NCBI GenBank assembly: GCA_003999685.1
Contig: CP021221.1
Span: forward strand, 1,674,001 to 1,738,000
Direction: 5' to 3'
Length of the DNA: 64,000 nt
Origin: Taiwanofungus camphoratus
Lineage: Eukaryota > Basidiomycota > Agaricomycetes > Polyporales > Taiwanofungaceae
Shown here: one piece after another, positions 1 to 12,600 of the stretch
Numbering within the stretch: the stretch's first letter is position 1
How the letters are laid out: each line of letters starts with the position of its first letter
Notes under the pieces: generated by a model
The model's database searches: none
Told to the model about the DNA's origin: nothing
Seen by the model: the letters and a program-made list of their open reading frames with translations, nothing else
Program-made: the position numbers and the translations under genes

Positions 1-2990
1 TCAAGGATGTTACCAATCACAGGCCATCATTTGGGACCTAGGGGAAGAGGTACTGCCCGTCTGCTAAAGAGGACGCGATGCAGGAAGAAGATGGCCAAAA
101 GACCTAATGCATCGTCCAAGGCATTCAGGAGATTGGACATAGCGGAAAGCAACTTTCACTCAAGTAAGAACGAACACAACTAGAGCTGATCAAATGCTAT
201 GCCTAACGCAGTGGTATAAGCGGAATCTCACCCGAGAACAACTGGCGCGCGCTATACCCATACAAGGCAGTACTTCATATGGCGCATGTCTATGAGGATC
301 AGGTGTTGGAGGTTTTCATGTGGCACTGTCAGAGTTCACGCTAATACTGAACCTTGTACAGGGGACCGGGGCAGCAAAAGGGCTTCGCTCTTCGAGTTCC
401 ACATCTCTGGTAAGCTTGATCTGAAACATTTTGCGGGGTATATGATAGTCTCACCCGCTTCGCTGTGACAGAATTGCCTTCGTCACGACAGTTCATGCAT
501 AGAAAACCACAGAGGTCACAAGCAGTGAACCATTGGCAAAATGGTGATCAAGGCACGATTCGACAAATCATCGCATTGCCTAATCAATATTCCCAGGGAA
601 TCTTTCGCAATTCAAAGCATCATTGCCCTATTGGAAGGATGGTTTTGTAAGTCCTGAAGCTTGGAAGACAGGCTGTGTATCTCCGAGATTAGGGGCATGA
701 TAGAACCAATTGATTAATCTCTTCTAATCATACCCAAGGCCAGATCTGCCAAGATCCATGTCGCACACTCGCCGTACAATGACCACGTTTTCTTGAGGCC
801 ACCTTGAACGTGACGGTTCTCAACATAATGTGCGTAACGAATCCATCAAGTCAATCCACGTTTTTGACAGAAAACACTTAGACTGGGAGGCTTTGCGAAG
901 TCTAAGATAGCTCCAAGACATTCGTCGGAAGTGGCTTTTGTCCTGGTGGCGTGTCCAAACAATCTGCTGTAGGTTCTGATAGTATGGGTCAGGTGATAAG
1001 TAGTATAGCACGGGATTGTGATGAAGTCAATTGAAGACGTGCCTATGATAAGGATTCTAATAGTGTCCAAACCTGAACAACACCAAAGTATGCACATTAT
1101 TCGATCAGTTAGTAGATGCCAGTAGGAAAGGGCCATGATGTTTCCAACGAGTTCGAGTTCGAGACAAACCGTAACGCATTATGAACGCCACTGTTGTACT
1201 ACCAACTACAAATCTGTGTCGGTCAGAATGATCTTCCAATAATCGACAAAATTTGTCTAAGCTGCATATTAGGATGACGACGACTGTAGTATTACAATGA
1301 CAATGCTACATTACACTGTGGTCAGCCCGTTGCTCTTTATATTGTATGAGGGAGTCCTTACCTTGGTTGCGCCGTAAGCGACTGAGTGAAAGCTATCCGT
1401 CCGTCACAATCACGTGCCTGTTACACGCGCGTCCGCGGTCTCCTCGCACGTAGGTCTGTCGTGTTTGATTTTATGTAGGTATCAAGCATTTCAAAAGTTT
1501 GATTAAAACCCGGCTCGTTTATTCGTGCTCGACCTTACCGAATCTCGGACTGATCTGGGCTCGATCGAACATGCTGAGACCGGTGTGACTGAGTGAGAAA
1601 GAGACTAGATTACATGGTACTAGCTGAATGTTGAATCTGGAGCTCTAGTCCTACGCCATTGGAGGTGAGGATGTCACCCATAACTTACCGAGGCTATGAT
1701 CACGGATACTTACTATGTCACAGATCGCCCCACCGCCTGCTAAAGTCGAATATTGATTGCATCACGGCGCCTTCCCTTCTGACACGACGAGCCTATCCGA
1801 ATGCGAATGGATCGACATACGTTTCGGGATCAACAAGAAACCTCCTGTGAAGTCAAAATCAACGCATGGTTCTTTATCTCAGAGTAAGGTCAGCACTAGC
1901 CGTATAATAGCAATGGAACTTCTGGCAGGTTCGGGCCCAAGCCATCCTGAGCTGTGGAATTGGAAAGGCGTCAGTACCTTGTAATACCAATATCCAATCA
2001 GGAACACGGCATCCAAGTCCTGGGCATCAAAAGGGAGTTTGTGGAATGACTTCGCCGAGATGAACATTGCCCGTGTCCAATCCACATGTCCATATCATTC
2101 CTGCATTCCGCGTGCCGATTACGAGGTCGTCAAAATACGAGTCTTTGACCGTCAAACTCCCGCAAGTCTTGGTGCTTCATTACCTCTATGATCGCATTGG
2201 CGAGTGAACGACGTTTCTTTGCTAGTCAATCTCAACTGTGGCGTCGTTTTATGTCTCACGGAGGTGCCTGATAGGTACTTATCCAGAGCATTGATATATT
2301 TTACTGCTTTAGGCTCCGTTCTATGCTCCAGAGCATCATGTCTAGCATCAGAATGAGACCATCCAGAAGCTTAACACCAGCTTGTTTGAAACTTGAGACT
2401 TCGTATGTATTACTGCTTCAACATTGCTCTCTACTTGGTGGAGGAAGTAAGAATGATGAGATTTAACATACAAGCACTCCCGTTATATACCAATCATACT
2501 CTAGAATAAAAGCCCCTGATGTCAAGGGTTGAACTCACTGTTTTTCGAAATCGGTTCATCTTCATATGCTGATCAAGCATAGTATGACTATCTGTAAATC
2601 CCATCTTTATTACAAATACAAAATTATCTCCAGCACGTCCCACGTCATGCAATAGGAGTACAAGGGGTATCGAAATTTGATCGTGCAGATTTCCAGCGGT
2701 AAGTCGAACTATTACGAGAAGGCAGGACGCCGGTTCAAAATCTCGAAAATATAAGATTGTATATGGCTGAAGTCAACAACGAACATTGACTGACTCGACG
2801 ATCAATAATGAGGCTCCTTTTTTGTCCTCTTTATGGGTCCTATCCGTGTGCCATGATGATTTTTGCACTGATGATCAAGAATTGTCTTTACCTTCGTCCT
2901 CTCGTTTAACCCTCTTGAGAGGAGCTGCTTCACGTTTGGGTGCTTTGTTTTAGAAAAGATATACTTGAAAAAACACCTGAAGACTCACAT
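1..2990. other. No confident gene (5' end of window)
   Basis: No reading frame longer than about 110 codons and no protein family I recognise on either strand. Minus-strand 1980-2095 reads as an exon-like stretch (contains DWTRAMFISAKSFHK and ends at a GTACTG donor-like site), but no partner exon could be joined. CpG content is ordinary, so this is not obviously a methylated repeat. It may hold decayed genes or regulatory DNA. Confidence 0.5.
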
Positions 2991-3005
2991 CGCCCACTCT
3001 CCAAT

Positions 3006-5062
3006 CTAGGATCGCACATCCTCAAACTGGTCAGACCATTCTCGTGAGCTGCTGCACATACTGAAATCAGGACCAGGTATCTGCTGTCATATAGAGGAAC
3101 AAGCTAACCTCCATTTCGTTCGCCTATCTTGCTCAAATATCTGTGCCCTTCTCCTGAACAATTCATTGACTTCAAAGAAAATGAAGGAATGAGACATAGC
3201 CGTACGAGACAATGAGACTAAAGGTAGTCCCATATCTTCAGGTTCAGGTTTGATCCGAACTTCCTGTAAGACTGTTGCATGTTGTTTATGGATTAAAAAT
3301 AGGGTAAGTTGCACGTCCGACAATGTAATCAAAGTGCCCTCACCTGACCGGGATGAGGAGCATTGAGCGGACGACCGGTTGCTAGGATCTCGCAAGCTTA
3401 GATCGCAATGATTTACAGTCACCCTTGACTGCGTTTCAGGAGGAATATGAAGCTCCTGAGGCTCCGGTTTGACTTGTGGATCTGCATTATAGAAATATGT
3501 AGCCGACAGTTGATTAGAGAAAAACGTGACCAGTTACTTGGTTTATGGCATAGGGACTGTGCTCTGAGATTCATATCCTTGCTGATAGCAGATGAATCAA
3601 CCTCTGAAATGTTTGCAGCCCATATGAATAATAAAGGAAGATTAGCTTCGAACAATAGCACACTTACCTACTTCTCTTACTCTTGGGTGTCGGTCAAGAC
3701 TTTGAGCTGGAAGAGAAAGATTTGACTAATCGGAATAGAAGATGGATGTTATCCACACTAACTTTCAGCAGCGCGCCTACGCTGTAATCTCTCAAATGCC
3801 GCCAGAAAAGCTCGAGAAGGCTCCTGCTCTGGCGGTGACTATACTCAGCGGGCATCTCGTTCGCGGATGGCTGATAACCCACCTTTTGAGGGTTCTTCCT
3901 CCTTAATGTGAACATCAGTCATCTCCTGTTTGATTGACATGTCTTGGGTATCTTGCTTTATTACAGCACGTGAAGACAAAGCATTTTCGACAGGCTCTTG
4001 TTTAACAAGTTTCAGTGCGGCATCCTCTATCTCACATAGGAGGCAAGGTCAGCTTTTGAAAGGTGCGTACAAATAACTAAGCGACTGACCCTCCTCATAG
4101 GGATCATGTTTCTCGGCATATAATCGGACTGGTTGATCTGTAGCGTAAGTAGTAGATAAAGCAATCCAATAGTTGAGCCAATGCAAACCTTGCAAACATG
4201 CCTCGCTCTTGATCTCGACTTCGACTCGTTCTTCAGATTGTTCAATTGAACCAACAGCAGGTGCAGGGGAAGAATTCACCACGTGAGAAGGATAATGCAA
4301 AGGGGGTTCATACGGCGTGAACAAGCTCTAAATGAAGAACAACTGTCATAACACTGAAACAAGCCGGCCAACGATATCGTGGCCTCTGTCGCAAATATAC
4401 GCACTGGTGGGGGTGTTGGGGTGCGTTCTCGAGAGGATGGTAAAGGAAGCGCAAGGTCCTTCAAGTTCCTGCCAATAGGTGAAGCCCAATGGGGAGACGG
4501 GTAGGGGAATACAACCGGAAATCGAATATGTGGAGGAGGCTCGCCCGGGTGAGGAACGTGTTCAAGCCAATTGTCTGATGTTGTCCCTCTGTGAGCTCAC
4601 GGGCGGTATGATAAATGACGCGATCACAGGCTACCCACGATTTCCGGGTTCACCTCGACTCCGGTAGTTGTACTCGAAGACGTATGAGATGCGGTTCCTG
4701 TCCGCGCCTTGTTTCGTCGATAAAAACTTGCACCATATGTGCGCGCCGAGAATAGGCACAATGTCGACCTCTTCGGGGAGCTTCACAATCACTTCTGTTC
4801 TCTGGCGCCGTGACAGAGTCAAACGAATCAATTTTCAAAACATTAACATCACGTTGAGGCCATTCAAACGTACCGTATTCACCGAGAAAATGACCTCGGG
4901 TCCTGCTTTCTTGCCTAGCATGAAGTACACCCATGCCCCAAGCCAGTTGTAATAGACCCCAGTACGATCCTTGCCGGACGCATGGCCCGGCCAAGGATCT
5001 TCAATGGTAATGTACTTACATCCAGGATCATCGGTGTACGGCGGACCTTTCTTCTTCGCCAT
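3006..5062 (-). CDS. Unknown fungal protein rich in ψKxE (sumoylation-type) motifs
   Basis: The start ATG is at 5062 and the first exon begins MAKKKGPPYTDDPGCKYITI. A donor (GTACGT) after FSVNT and an acceptor ending GCGCCAG join it to RTEVIVKLPEEVDIVPILG, giving one compact N-terminal domain of about 110 residues with many aromatic residues. Further exons downstream are proline-rich (PSSRERTPTPPP, YEPPLHYPSH) and then acidic and lysine-rich, with repeated motifs of the ψKxE/D type: VEIKSE, LVKQEP, VIKQD, SIKQEM, HIKEEE, QVKPEP and RIKPEP. No catalytic motif was seen. The 3' end is uncertain; the last likely exon ends with a stop near 3006. The gene is the last of four in a row on the minus strand. 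I do not recognise the family. The motif content suggests a nuclear protein that is modified by, or binds, SUMO, but that is inference. Confidence 0.6.
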
Positions 5063-5649
5063 CTTCTAAGGCCTTGGCAGGAAAAGCTGACCCGATGCAC
5101 TCAACGAAATCTTGGTCTATTCTGTCTCTCTCACCTTCAGCGTTAACGATAACGGATCGGTGAATGACAAGTCAACTGGTGAGACTAAGCCCTCACAGAA
5201 CCCTCATCGACTTGGTTCAAGGTGAAAGGAACATAAAGCAATCAGGAGAAACGACTGGAAAGAGTGCGGTTCGCGCTCAGTCGCCCAAGACTCGGATCTC
5301 GAGCTTCTATTACAAGAGAACAAAGGCACACGGTAAGAATCCATTGCATCGTGGTACGTGCACCTCACAGTCGCTGGTAATTGTAAGACCGATTGAAGGC
5401 CGCGGTAGGCCGTCCAACGGGAGGGCGTGCCGCATAACTCTTCGTCAGTTTGACTACAATGTCACTACATATTATATAAAGTGGAAGGTGCAGTAATGAT
5501 AACATTGCGATGTGGCTCTAGCACAATAATACACGTTGTAAGAATGTTAGTTGACGTGAAGCTCTACAACATTATGAAGCATCCCGATCAAATCCCTTTA
5601 ATAGCTTACGAAACGAGGGTTGCATGGCTCTATGAGGGGTCTGGATCGA
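5063..5649. other. Intergenic, no gene
   Basis: This is the promoter side of the unknown gene at 3006-5062 and the 3' side of the hydrolase. Short open frames on the plus strand (around 5164-5496) show no family features. A TATA-like run lies at about 5472-5480 on the plus strand with no convincing gene behind it. Confidence 0.5.
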
Positions 5650-7229
5650 TTACATGCGGTGACGGTCTAATTCCTTCACTAGCAGATCATTGACAGCCTT
5701 CGGATTGTCGAGATATACTAATTCGACCGGAATGTGTATGAGAACAAATATTCAGTCATGAACCACGGACTGCTCACCGTGATGACCAGCATGAGGAATA
5801 ATATACATCTTGCCTTGGCCGTTCCCTGCCTGTCGCATGTTCTCCACGGCCTCAGCACCACCGTCCGGGTCCATCCAATCGTGCTCTCCGTCTGGAAGAT
5901 TCAGCCTTTAGCCAAGGAAGCTTGCCTCCTGATGAAGATCATGAACTCACAAACGAAGGTGACAGGGATCTTTAATGCCTGAACTCGATCAACCAAAGGG
6001 CGCCGTGCGTGGGCACCTGGTGCGAGTAGATGTGCTGAAATCGAGAAGATAAGTTGTCAGATCGCACTGCAAGCTGCGTAACAGTACATTTGCTTACACA
6101 CGCAGTACTCGCCAGAGCCTTTCGCCAACACGAGGTTCACAATATAGTCATTCATGGCCCTCGTGTCCTCTTCACTCAATCCGATGAATCGCCTGGACGA
6201 ATATTTGCCGACCAGCATTGGTCCCCAGAATAGCGACGACCTGACAACCTGGAATGGACTCCATCCTTCCTCCCACAAATATGTGAGAATCTTGCGTGAA
6301 CGGCTCTCCTTCCGCTGTGCCTCCTTCTGCCCAGACTTGACAGTCTCGATGCGTGGTTCTGTCGCGTCCTCTGCGTGGTCACTACCTGTTGCATCCGTTG
6401 TTTGCATATCTGTCACCTCGCGAGAGTAGACAGTCGAGTTTGGGTCGCGCGGCACGCCCGCAGGCGAGATGAGAATGAGCTTGCTCACACGTGTGGGGTA
6501 CTTCAATGCATATGCAACACTGAGGTAGCCACCTAGCGAGTGTCCAACAAGCGTCATTGTCTCCAGACCCATCTTCTGCCGCCACTGCTCCAGCGAGTCA
6601 ATAAAGAACCCTTCTGCCTCATTGACTCGCCCGTCGATGTCGTCTCGTTTTGCCTTGATCGAGAATGGGACTCTTGCGGATCGGCCCATACCTAGCCAGT
6701 CTAGAGCGAATAGGGAGGTTCCACGCTGGCTGGCCCATTGACCGAGTGCCAAGAAATTCTGGAAGAAAAAACCTAGTCCAGCGCCATACCCGTGAAGCAA
6801 TACTGCCGGCGGATGATTCGTACTCGATGACGACAATGTTGCGGGTGTCACAGCCAAGGTATTGAGGTAGTGCTTCGGATTGTTCAGTTCAACTCGCATA
6901 CTTTGAGCCACGATGGGGTGAGAGCCATCGGCCGTAGGTGGTGGAGAACCAGCTGGCCGGAAGAAGGGCAATTTCCTGCGGAAAACGATTACGTTCACCC
7001 TATCACTGGCATACGAGGCGTAGATACCTGAGAAGACGCTCCTCTGCGGCAGCACTCTCCTTCTCGCCTGCAGCCCACCTGACACGCTCCACATTCAGCA
7101 CCACGATGATGCTCACGATACATGCAAAAGCTCATACCAACTCTTGAGGCTAGCTACGAAAGTCGATGGTATCTCCCGAGCTGGTGGCAGGGGCAGGACG
7201 CCGGGCATAGAGGATGCAGCTGCATTCAT
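5650..7229 (-). CDS. Alpha/beta hydrolase, ABHD5/CLD1 (cardiolipin lipase) family
   Basis: Six exons (7229-7138, 7078-7028, 6975-6098, 6034-5951, 5891-5778, 5717-5650) close in frame to 428 residues. The nucleophile elbow GHSLGG lies at residues 192-197 (Ser194), after the oxyanion-side LLHGYGAG at about 107-114. An HHVYLD sequence near residues 405-410 fits the HxxxxD motif of the CGI-58/ABHD4/ABHD5 subfamily and also supplies the catalytic-type histidine. The yeast relatives are Cld1, which deacylates mitochondrial cardiolipin before tafazzin remodelling, and the lysophosphatidate acyltransferase Ict1. The typical family stretch SMRVELNNPKHYLNTLAV is present. The start was set at the ATG before NAAASSMPGVLP; a second ATG at 7208 is possible. 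Role in mitochondrial lipid remodelling is inferred from the family. Confidence 0.88.
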
Positions 7230-7926
7230 GGGTACCAGTAACGCGAAGGGCAGGGGTAGGTGCAGTCTGGAGAATCTGGACGCTATGATGATGGAAGTAC
7301 AGAACGAAAGAGACGAGGAGACAAGTAGCTTCCGGAGCGCAGCCGCATGCCGGTCGTACTCGTTGGTCAGGAGCAGGTGGAGGCGCCGAGGCACTACCTG
7401 ATTGATGACATAATAAACATGGACTAAGCAAATGTTGGGAGATGCAGAAACAAGTATACTTAGGCTACGACTCGAGGAATCCAACGCAGTACGAGACCTT
7501 AAGCTTGCTCATTGCTGAATACGTATTCCTGAGAGAGACTCTGCACGCTCACAACAGTCACCAGGAGCTGACTTGCGAGTTCTGAATCTAATAAGTGGTA
7601 TGCACGACATAGGCAATTATCACTTTATAGGAGAAATGAAGTGACTCGGCATCAAAATGCCCAGTTATCATTAGGCTGTCTCTGATAGACAGAGACTTAA
7701 CAGATTCCCATATATTAATCACGACGTCCTTTACGACGGCAAGAAGCCATGCAGGACGCTCAATTGGGTCTCACAACATAGTTGGGGCCATCGGCTCTTG
7801 GTCCAACAATATAGAATGACGACGGAATAACGATGTCAATGCCAGTAGGTCGCTCTACAAAGGTTCGGCATGAGACTACGTTCTAATCATGAGACGGTAG
7901 CGAAGTACTTACAGTGAACGATTGCA
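7230..7926. other. Intergenic, no gene
   Basis: This lies upstream of the hydrolase and downstream of the uS11m gene, both on the minus strand. Only shadow frames of the hydrolase's first exon and short random frames are seen. The hydrolase promoter should lie within it. Confidence 0.5.
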
Positions 7927-8553
7927 CTACCGCCGTTTCTTCTTCTGTGCTCTTGTTCCTCCAACTTTGATTGGTGTCTTGTCCGTGATACGCACCAAAG
8001 CCGACTTGACCTCCTGGCCCTCTCCAGCCATCAACGCCTTATGCACCGCTTCTCGGGCCTGCCCAAAGCCATTCAGAAACAGCTCCCAGTTCAAGTCCAC
8101 CCTTTCCATCTCTTTCTTCAACGTCTTAAATACCCCAACAGCACACTTGTATCCCGCCTCGTACCCCGAGCGGTTCGTCCCCTTGAATCCGACATTGCCT
8201 CCAGTCAATGTCTGAATAGGATTGCCGCCTGGCCCCGCGAACGTTATAATCGAATTAGTTTTCGTGGCTTTGACGTGGACCGTGTATATCGGTTTTGCTT
8301 CTACTATCTGCGATTTCTGCCTGGATTCCTTCATAGGGTTTTGAGGGGGCGGATAGGCACCCTCAGGTGGGGCCGGGGGGCCATCGTCCACGGTAGAACT
8401 AGACGCGGAGGGGGTTGGCGAACTGAGTGTTTCGAACAAGTCCACTGACGCTTCCACATCTGCCGGCGTTGGTGGTGCGGTGGACAGAAAACCCATAAGA
8501 CATGGCCGTCGTGTTGCACGTAGTCGAGGTGCGAGGTACTTCAGTAAGGACAT
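7927..8553 (-). CDS. Mitochondrial small-subunit ribosomal protein uS11m
   Basis: One uninterrupted exon of 208 residues from the ATG at 8553. The N-terminal 85 residues are basic, then serine/proline-rich, as expected of a mitochondrial import signal and linker (SLLKYLAPRLRATRR at the start). The S11 fold follows from about residue 88 (IYTVHVKATKTNSIITF) through GGNVGFKGTNRSGYEAGYKC to the C-terminal VRITDKTPIKVGGTRAQKKK, the rRNA-binding signature of bacterial-type S11. It is longer than bacterial S11 (about 130) because of the leader. uS11 binds the platform of the small subunit near the decoding centre and mRNA exit. An in-frame GTG lies 9 bases upstream, but ATG is preferred. The absence of introns is unusual in this window. 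Confidence 0.9.
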   Translation of the reverse strand: MSLLKYLAPRLRATRRPCLMGFLSTAPPTPADVEASVDLFETLSSPTPSASSSTVDDGPPAPPEGAYPPPQNPMKESRQKSQIVEAKPIYTVHVKATKTNSIITFAGPGGNPIQTLTGGNVGFKGTNRSGYEAGYKCAVGVFKTLKKEMERVDLNWELFLNGFGQAREAVHKALMAGEGQEVKSALVRITDKTPIKVGGTRAQKKKRR

Positions 8554-9601
8554 AAAGCACAATATGCAAGAAGAGAGTGTAGGACCTTCAAACTCCGAAG
8601 CCTGAGCGCGTCGGAGGCGAGCCGCGACAACCCGTAACTTTTACTATCATCGTCGACCTCAGACATTAGTTAGCAGCCTTCCAGTTATGAGCTCCGTCAG
8701 TACATTTCAGCATTTCAGTATCCGAGGCCATATCTTTACTTACATATCCTTCATAGTTGGCTAACGTCTTCTATAACACAATCGTGAAGCGCAACAGTGA
8801 GTTCTGCTGTTGCCATATGACGTTCTACATTCGCGCTTGTTAATAGCTGTGGCCTCGCACTAGGCGTGTACGTTGCGACGATCTTCACTGGTGCCTTTGC
8901 CTTTGGCGTTGGATTTGATGTTGGTATTACCTCATTTTGGGACCGATGGAACCAAGGAGTATGTTTCGCGTACCACCCATACGTTCATGCAACTAATTTC
9001 CATATAGAAGCAGTGGAAAGACATCCGTGACAAATATGTCCAGGAGTCATAGAGCAGAGGGGTAGCTTACTCGCTATCGTGACACCATGAATAATACTGG
9101 CCGTTTGAAACACCATGATGCCAGAGTCATTCCTGTTTTGTTATGACTTGCCCCTGCCTCCGTCTAAATCCGCATATAAACATTGGAGCTCTACTACATT
9201 GAACTTTACCTATTCAGTGTTTACCGTTCCGCTCTGCCTAGATACTGATTTACCAGTCGAGTACGACATGTCTCGGTGTATTTCAAGCACTTCGGGAATG
9301 CTCGGGTAAAGCCGTAATCGTCACTTTGTGCTTGTACATCCCCACTCGGCGTGCATTACGAAGTTCGTAGGGAATGCGCGAAAGAATTAAGTTATGAACA
9401 TTATGCACTGTACGGTACGCCTCGTATGATACATATGCGAATGCTAGATAGGTGAGTCTAATGTTCCCGAGCGCTTGCAACATGTACAACGATATGAGAG
9501 AGAATCATGCGAACGAGTGTGGACACAGATTTGTTGTAAAAATTCATAATGATGCATGCAAAATGAGGAAAACCAAGCCATAACTATTCTGCGGGAAGAT
9601 C
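8554..9601. other. Gene-poor intergenic stretch
   Basis: About 1 kb between the uS11m start and the 3' end of the KCS1-type gene. Only short frames (for example 9115-9309 plus) with no family features. The end near KCS1 is AT-rich and probably holds its 3' UTR and the uS11m promoter. Confidence 0.5.
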
Positions 9602-12600
9602 TCAAGTGGATATCATCCCAAGATCAATTTCTCCTTCCGTTCGGAAAATCTCGTCAAAGATATCCTTGCCATCTGTCGACAAGGGGGGCAACTGGTCAGC
9701 GACGGCCGATGGGTGATCCCTGGAAGCCTTGATACGCCGTATGCGTTCATCGTTCCAGATGGATTCGAGCGTTTCTGAAAGCTTCATGAGCCCGTACAAG
9801 AAGCCACGGTCAGGCTGTTCAGGGTAATGCGGAGGAAATCTTGCATAAACTAGTCCTGTCTCGGGATCCATATCTGCCTGATACCCCTTCCCGCTTGCGA
9901 CCTCAGTATCTGCGCGACCATCGGCAGGATATGGAAGCCAGTCCCTGCCAGTAGTCGTATGTGCAAAATCGACGAGACGGATCTGTACTTCCCCTCGCTT
10001 GCGGCGTCGGCTACTGCGGTCGGCGACAGGCCCAACAAGAAGATCTTCGCTATGTGATCGACGAAGAGGGGGCTGATCTTGTCTGCTCTCAGAAATTCCC
10101 CGACTGCTGAGTTGACGTTCAAGGGACTCCCCACGCTTGCTTCGCGACGACGGGTTGTCGAGGACTGAGGCTCGAAAAGCTTCTTGAGCCTCACGATCAC
10201 CGTCGTAAATCATGAGTAAACTGCAGCCGTAAAAGCGGTAGCCTTTCAGACGACTGACGATGCGCGCGAGGGCATAAAGCTTCCGAAGGATTACGGGTAT
10301 TTGATACACGAGTAGACGCTCGCCGTCATGAAGGAACGAAGCCACAACACCGGAGAAGTCTTCGGGGCGGACCTCGCGACCCTTGTATTTATCTTGGGTA
10401 ACGTAAGATTGGGTGACATGATTCCATACCTTCAGAGTGACGAAGTCAGTTGACCATCACTATACGATATGATTTGGCATGGTATAGGAAAAAAATACAA
10501 CGGCGATATCCACAACGCCAAACAAATCCAATTCAAGCATGGCCGCTCACCTGCATGCCACAGACCCTGGCGCCCAATAATCTGCTAGTCGTTCTGTCAC
10601 ATTTCTTGCGCTGGCTCTTTTTCTTAGCGGGCGTGGCGTCCATGCCATATTGCCGGGTTCCCATCTTCAAATCCAATACACAAGAATGTTTCAAGCGCCC
10701 CGTCAAATCCTCCATCAAAATGAAGTGATTTTGCCGTGTCACCGATGGGTCACGCTCTCGGTTTTCCACTGAAAGCGATCTGTGTCCATGGGGATGGTGT
10801 GGTTCGACAAGTCCACGAGGGATCGAACGGGATGGCTGCGACCGTGATCGACTTCGAACGTGAGAACGTGTAGTAAAAGCGCTGGTGCCTTTTTGGTCCT
10901 TGAACTTGAGCATGGCTTCCTTCTCCATAGGGTGGTCATACTCGAACTCGAACAGGTCTGAAGGGTCGCTGTTCTGATCGCCCAATTCGGAACATTTTTC
11001 TTGACTTAGGAGTCCATTTTCGCTCTGCACGCGCCGGAGAGGCTGACCAAGAATAGTGGCCTCTTCTTCCCGGAGCCGTTCCACCCGGCTAAGTTTCTTT
11101 TTCCTCCTGACATTCGCCATGCCCTCGTTCATAGCTACATCGTCACCTTCACCGTCAGCAATGTCTCCGTCGTCTTCGACCCTGGTTCCAGCACTGTTAC
11201 GACCACAAGACTGTTTGGACAATCGACGCAGTAGTGTACTAAAAACATGGTCTTTGAACTTGGTATTGACAACGGTCGAACCCGTCCCACCAAATCCACT
11301 GCTGCTGAGCGACAATGGAGGAGACGTAGGCGGTGGCACGCCTCTGCTAGCAATAGGAGTATTGGACTCTTGGACGATAGAAGACGCCATTTGAGGTGAG
11401 TTCGTAGGAGTGAGAGCACCCTCTGAATCGCATGGCATCTTACGGACGCGAGCCAGCGAACTGGGTGAAGCTTTAAAGCCACCATTAGGCCAAACGGTAC
11501 GGCAAAGCGACGTCGCCAGGTCAGGACTGGAGGCAGTGTAGCCATTTAGATGCGGCCGCCGCAGCGGCCGATCCACCGGTCGAGGAAACATAGCCGAAGC
11601 ATCCGAGTGAGACATAGCACGGCCACGAGTGCCTCGGAGGAGCCATTGTGGGACGATGTGACGATTGTAGTCTAAGGCTACCTCGGGCAACTCCGCCTCA
11701 GCATCCGCTTCTTCCTCTTCTACAGGCGCGATGGCTTGCGGATGAGAAGTAGAGAGCTGCGTAGCGTACCTAGAAGAATCAGACATCGATACATGGAGCG
11801 GTGGCCGGGCGCGATCGAGGTGGGGGGATAAAGATGAGGTATTGGAACCCCGAGGGACACGCCTATAGCTAACGAGCATCACCCCCAGATAACGCGGTAT
11901 AAAATCGAGTAGAGGAGGTGCCTCACGCTCGACCGCTTCATAAAAGAGATTTTCGCGAGATACGAGCGGCTAAAATTAAAGACTTTAGTCGCAACCACAA
12001 CACGTGAGAAAATCATGTTGTCTGACCTTGCACACTGCTCGCTTCGTGAACTTGTAGATTGCACTGTGCCCTCCCACCTGATTGCGAAATGGTCGCAATG
12101 GAATATGAGGCAAGCTCTCTTGCGACAGATTAAAGCCCAGCGCTAGATCATTGTGGCTCCCGTTTCCTACACCTACGGAGCCTATTTCAATATCATCATA
12201 CGGTGACAAAAGCGCCCTTTGCTGCTGTTCCTCATCCTCATCACTCGCATGCCGCACGATAGGCTGGGGCAATGGACTCGTCCGCGAAGGTGAAAGAGGG
12301 AAAGGCGATGAAGCAGAAGTCGTAGAAGTTGTGGTGATAGAAGCAGTATCCCAAGTGGATTCGTCATCAGTCGACCATGGCGAATGAGTCGTGATATCAG
12401 AGAAGACTGTGGGAGGATATACAGTAGGTACAGACAAAGGAATCGGCGGATTAGCTTGAATAGGGGTAGGTGAACGCAACCGATCTTGCGGACTGACTTG
12501 GGGTGGTGAGACTTCGTGGTCGACGAAAGGACCGGGGATAGGTTGTGATACGTCAACAGGATGTGACGATGAACGATCGACTGGTGAGCAAGATGGAGAG

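Noticed and set aside
1980-2095. Exon-like minus-strand stretch (DWTRAMFISAKSFHK)
   Set aside because: One plausible exon only; no start, stop or partner exon could be joined.
2700-2760. tRNA-like GGTTCAAAATC (T-loop resemblance)
   Set aside because: No matching acceptor or anticodon stem could be folded around it.
7927-8562. Longer uS11m start at 8562
   Set aside because: That first codon is GTG; the ATG at 8553 begins a typical targeting sequence.
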